NCBI GenBank assembly: GCA_035463315.1
Contig: DATHTJ010000058.1
Span: 1-22,076 of the forward strand
Length of the DNA stretch: 22,076 nt
DNA from: GCA-003244245 sp035463315
GTDB taxonomy: Bacteria > Actinomycetota > Actinomycetes > Mycobacteriales > Pseudonocardiaceae
Direction of reading: 5' to 3'
This document shows positions 21,384 to 22,076 of the stretch, one piece after another. The notes under the pieces are model-generated. The model saw nothing but the letters and a program-made list of their open reading frames with translations, did not search any database and was not told where the DNA came from. The translations under genes were made by a program, and so were the position numbers. Every line of letters begins with the position of its first letter. Position 1 is the stretch's first letter.

Positions 21384-22076
21384 TCAGTGAGTCAGGATCT
21401 TGCCGAGGAAATCCTTGGCGCGAACCGAGCGCGGTGCGGTGAAGAACTGATCGGGCACCGAGTCTTCGACGATCTCTCCGTCGGACATGAACACGACCCG
21501 GTGCGCGGCGCGGCGAGCAAAACCCATCTCATGGGTGATCACAAGCATGGTCATGCCCTCGCGCGCCAGCGAGGTCATGACGTCGAGCACCTCCTGGACC
21601 ATCTCGGGGTCCAGCGCGGAGGTCGGCTCATCGAAGAGCATCACCTTGGGGCGCATGGCCAACGCACGGGCGATCGCGGCGCGCTGCTGCTGCCCGCCGG
21701 ACAGCTGCGCCGGATACTTGTCGGCCTGGTCGCTGATCCCGACCCGCTCGAGCAGCTGCATCGTGGCCTCATGCGCTTCCCGCCTGCCGATCCGACGCAC
21801 CCGCACCGGAGCGAGTTCCACGTTCTCCGCGATGGTCTTGTGGGCAAAAAGGTTGAACTGCTGAAAGACCATGCCGACATCGGCCCGCAGCCGGGCCAGC
21901 GCCCGACCTTCCTCGGGCAGCGGTGACCCGTCCACCTGGATGCTGCCCTGGTCGATCGGCTCCAGCCGGTTGATCGTGCGGCACAGTGTCGACTTGCCGG
22001 ATCCGGACGGCCCGAGCACCACCACCACCTCGCCACGCGCAACCTCCAGGTTGATGTCGCGCAGCACGTGCAGGGA
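21384..22076 (-). CDS. gluA: Glutamate ABC transporter ATP-binding protein GluA (N-terminus beyond the window)
   Basis: ATPase that powers the GluBCD importer. Visible are Walker A GPSGSGKST, Q-loop FQQFNLFAHKT, signature LSGGQQQR, Walker B VMLFDEPTS, D-loop ALD and the switch histidine in ITHEM, all intact. The frame stays open to the window edge (S-L-H before VLRDINLEV), so the GTG at 22067 is unlikely to be the true start; roughly 12-20 N-terminal residues should lie outside. It is first in the gluABCD order and 81 bases from gluB. Confidence 0.95.
   Translation of the reverse strand, partial: SLHVLRDINLEVARGEVVVVLGPSGSGKSTLCRTINRLEPIDQGSIQVDGSPLPEEGRALARLRADVGMVFQQFNLFAHKTIAENVELAPVRVRRIGRREAHEATMQLLERVGISDQADKYPAQLSGGQQQRAAIARALAMRPKVMLFDEPTSALDPEMVQEVLDVMTSLAREGMTMLVITHEMGFARRAAHRVVFMSDGEIVEDSVPDQFFTAPRSVRAKDFLGKILTH

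Overview
The window is high-GC DNA from an actinomycete. GC-rich third codon positions, frequent GTG starts, an actinobacterial-type LexA box, a PafBC-type recA promoter, leaderless-type starts, a DUF3046–recA–recX cluster, an XRE/DUF5753 regulator and a gluABCD operon all point this way. The mix of a mycobacterial-type three-subunit succinate dehydrogenase with Streptomyces-like gene families makes Pseudonocardiales my best guess. That placement is an inference, not a demonstration.

Layout. (1) 1–3828, minus: an Lhr-type DNA repair helicase whose C-terminus lies beyond the left edge. (2) 4000–4179, plus: the C-terminal stub of a YgjP-like (DUF45) zinc metallopeptidase. (3) 4361–5949, plus: a tightly coupled cassette of a 67-aa protein, a DUF6879 protein and an XRE/DUF5753 regulator. 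(4) 6181–7269, minus: valine/leucine dehydrogenase, divergent from a metallo-beta-lactamase–Rieske fusion protein at 7407–8942. (5) 8947–9069, minus: a 40-aa single-TM protein too short for routine gene calling. It is divergent from the DUF3046 gene (9111–9305), which precedes recA (9548–10588) and recX (10623–11180). (6) 11093–12124, minus: a LysR regulator whose 3' end overlaps recX and which is divergent from sdhC-sdhA-sdhB (12270–15776). (7) 15779–16774, minus: an orphan membrane-anchored solute-binding protein. (8) 16882–17616, minus: an MntP-like manganese exporter. (9) 18090–18833, plus: a lipoprotein with an HNH-nuclease-like motif. (10) 22076–18875, minus: gluABCD glutamate ABC importer, gluA cut by the right edge.

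How the genes fit together. recA/recX/DUF3046 and lhr belong to genome maintenance. recA appears to have two promoters: a sigma-A-type promoter whose spacer holds a perfect LexA palindrome, and a closer PafBC (RecA-NDp) promoter. The sdh genes link the TCA cycle to the respiratory chain and are probably controlled by the divergent LysR protein. Vdh and GluABCD concern amino-acid catabolism and uptake. The cassette at 4361–5949, the fusion protein at 7407, the 40-aa protein and the HNH-like lipoprotein are the least understood parts.

No rRNA, tRNA, CRISPR array, insertion sequence or intact prophage was seen. The only gene-free stretch above 300 bases is 17617–18089; it holds short inverted repeats and a possible leader structure for the lipoprotein gene.
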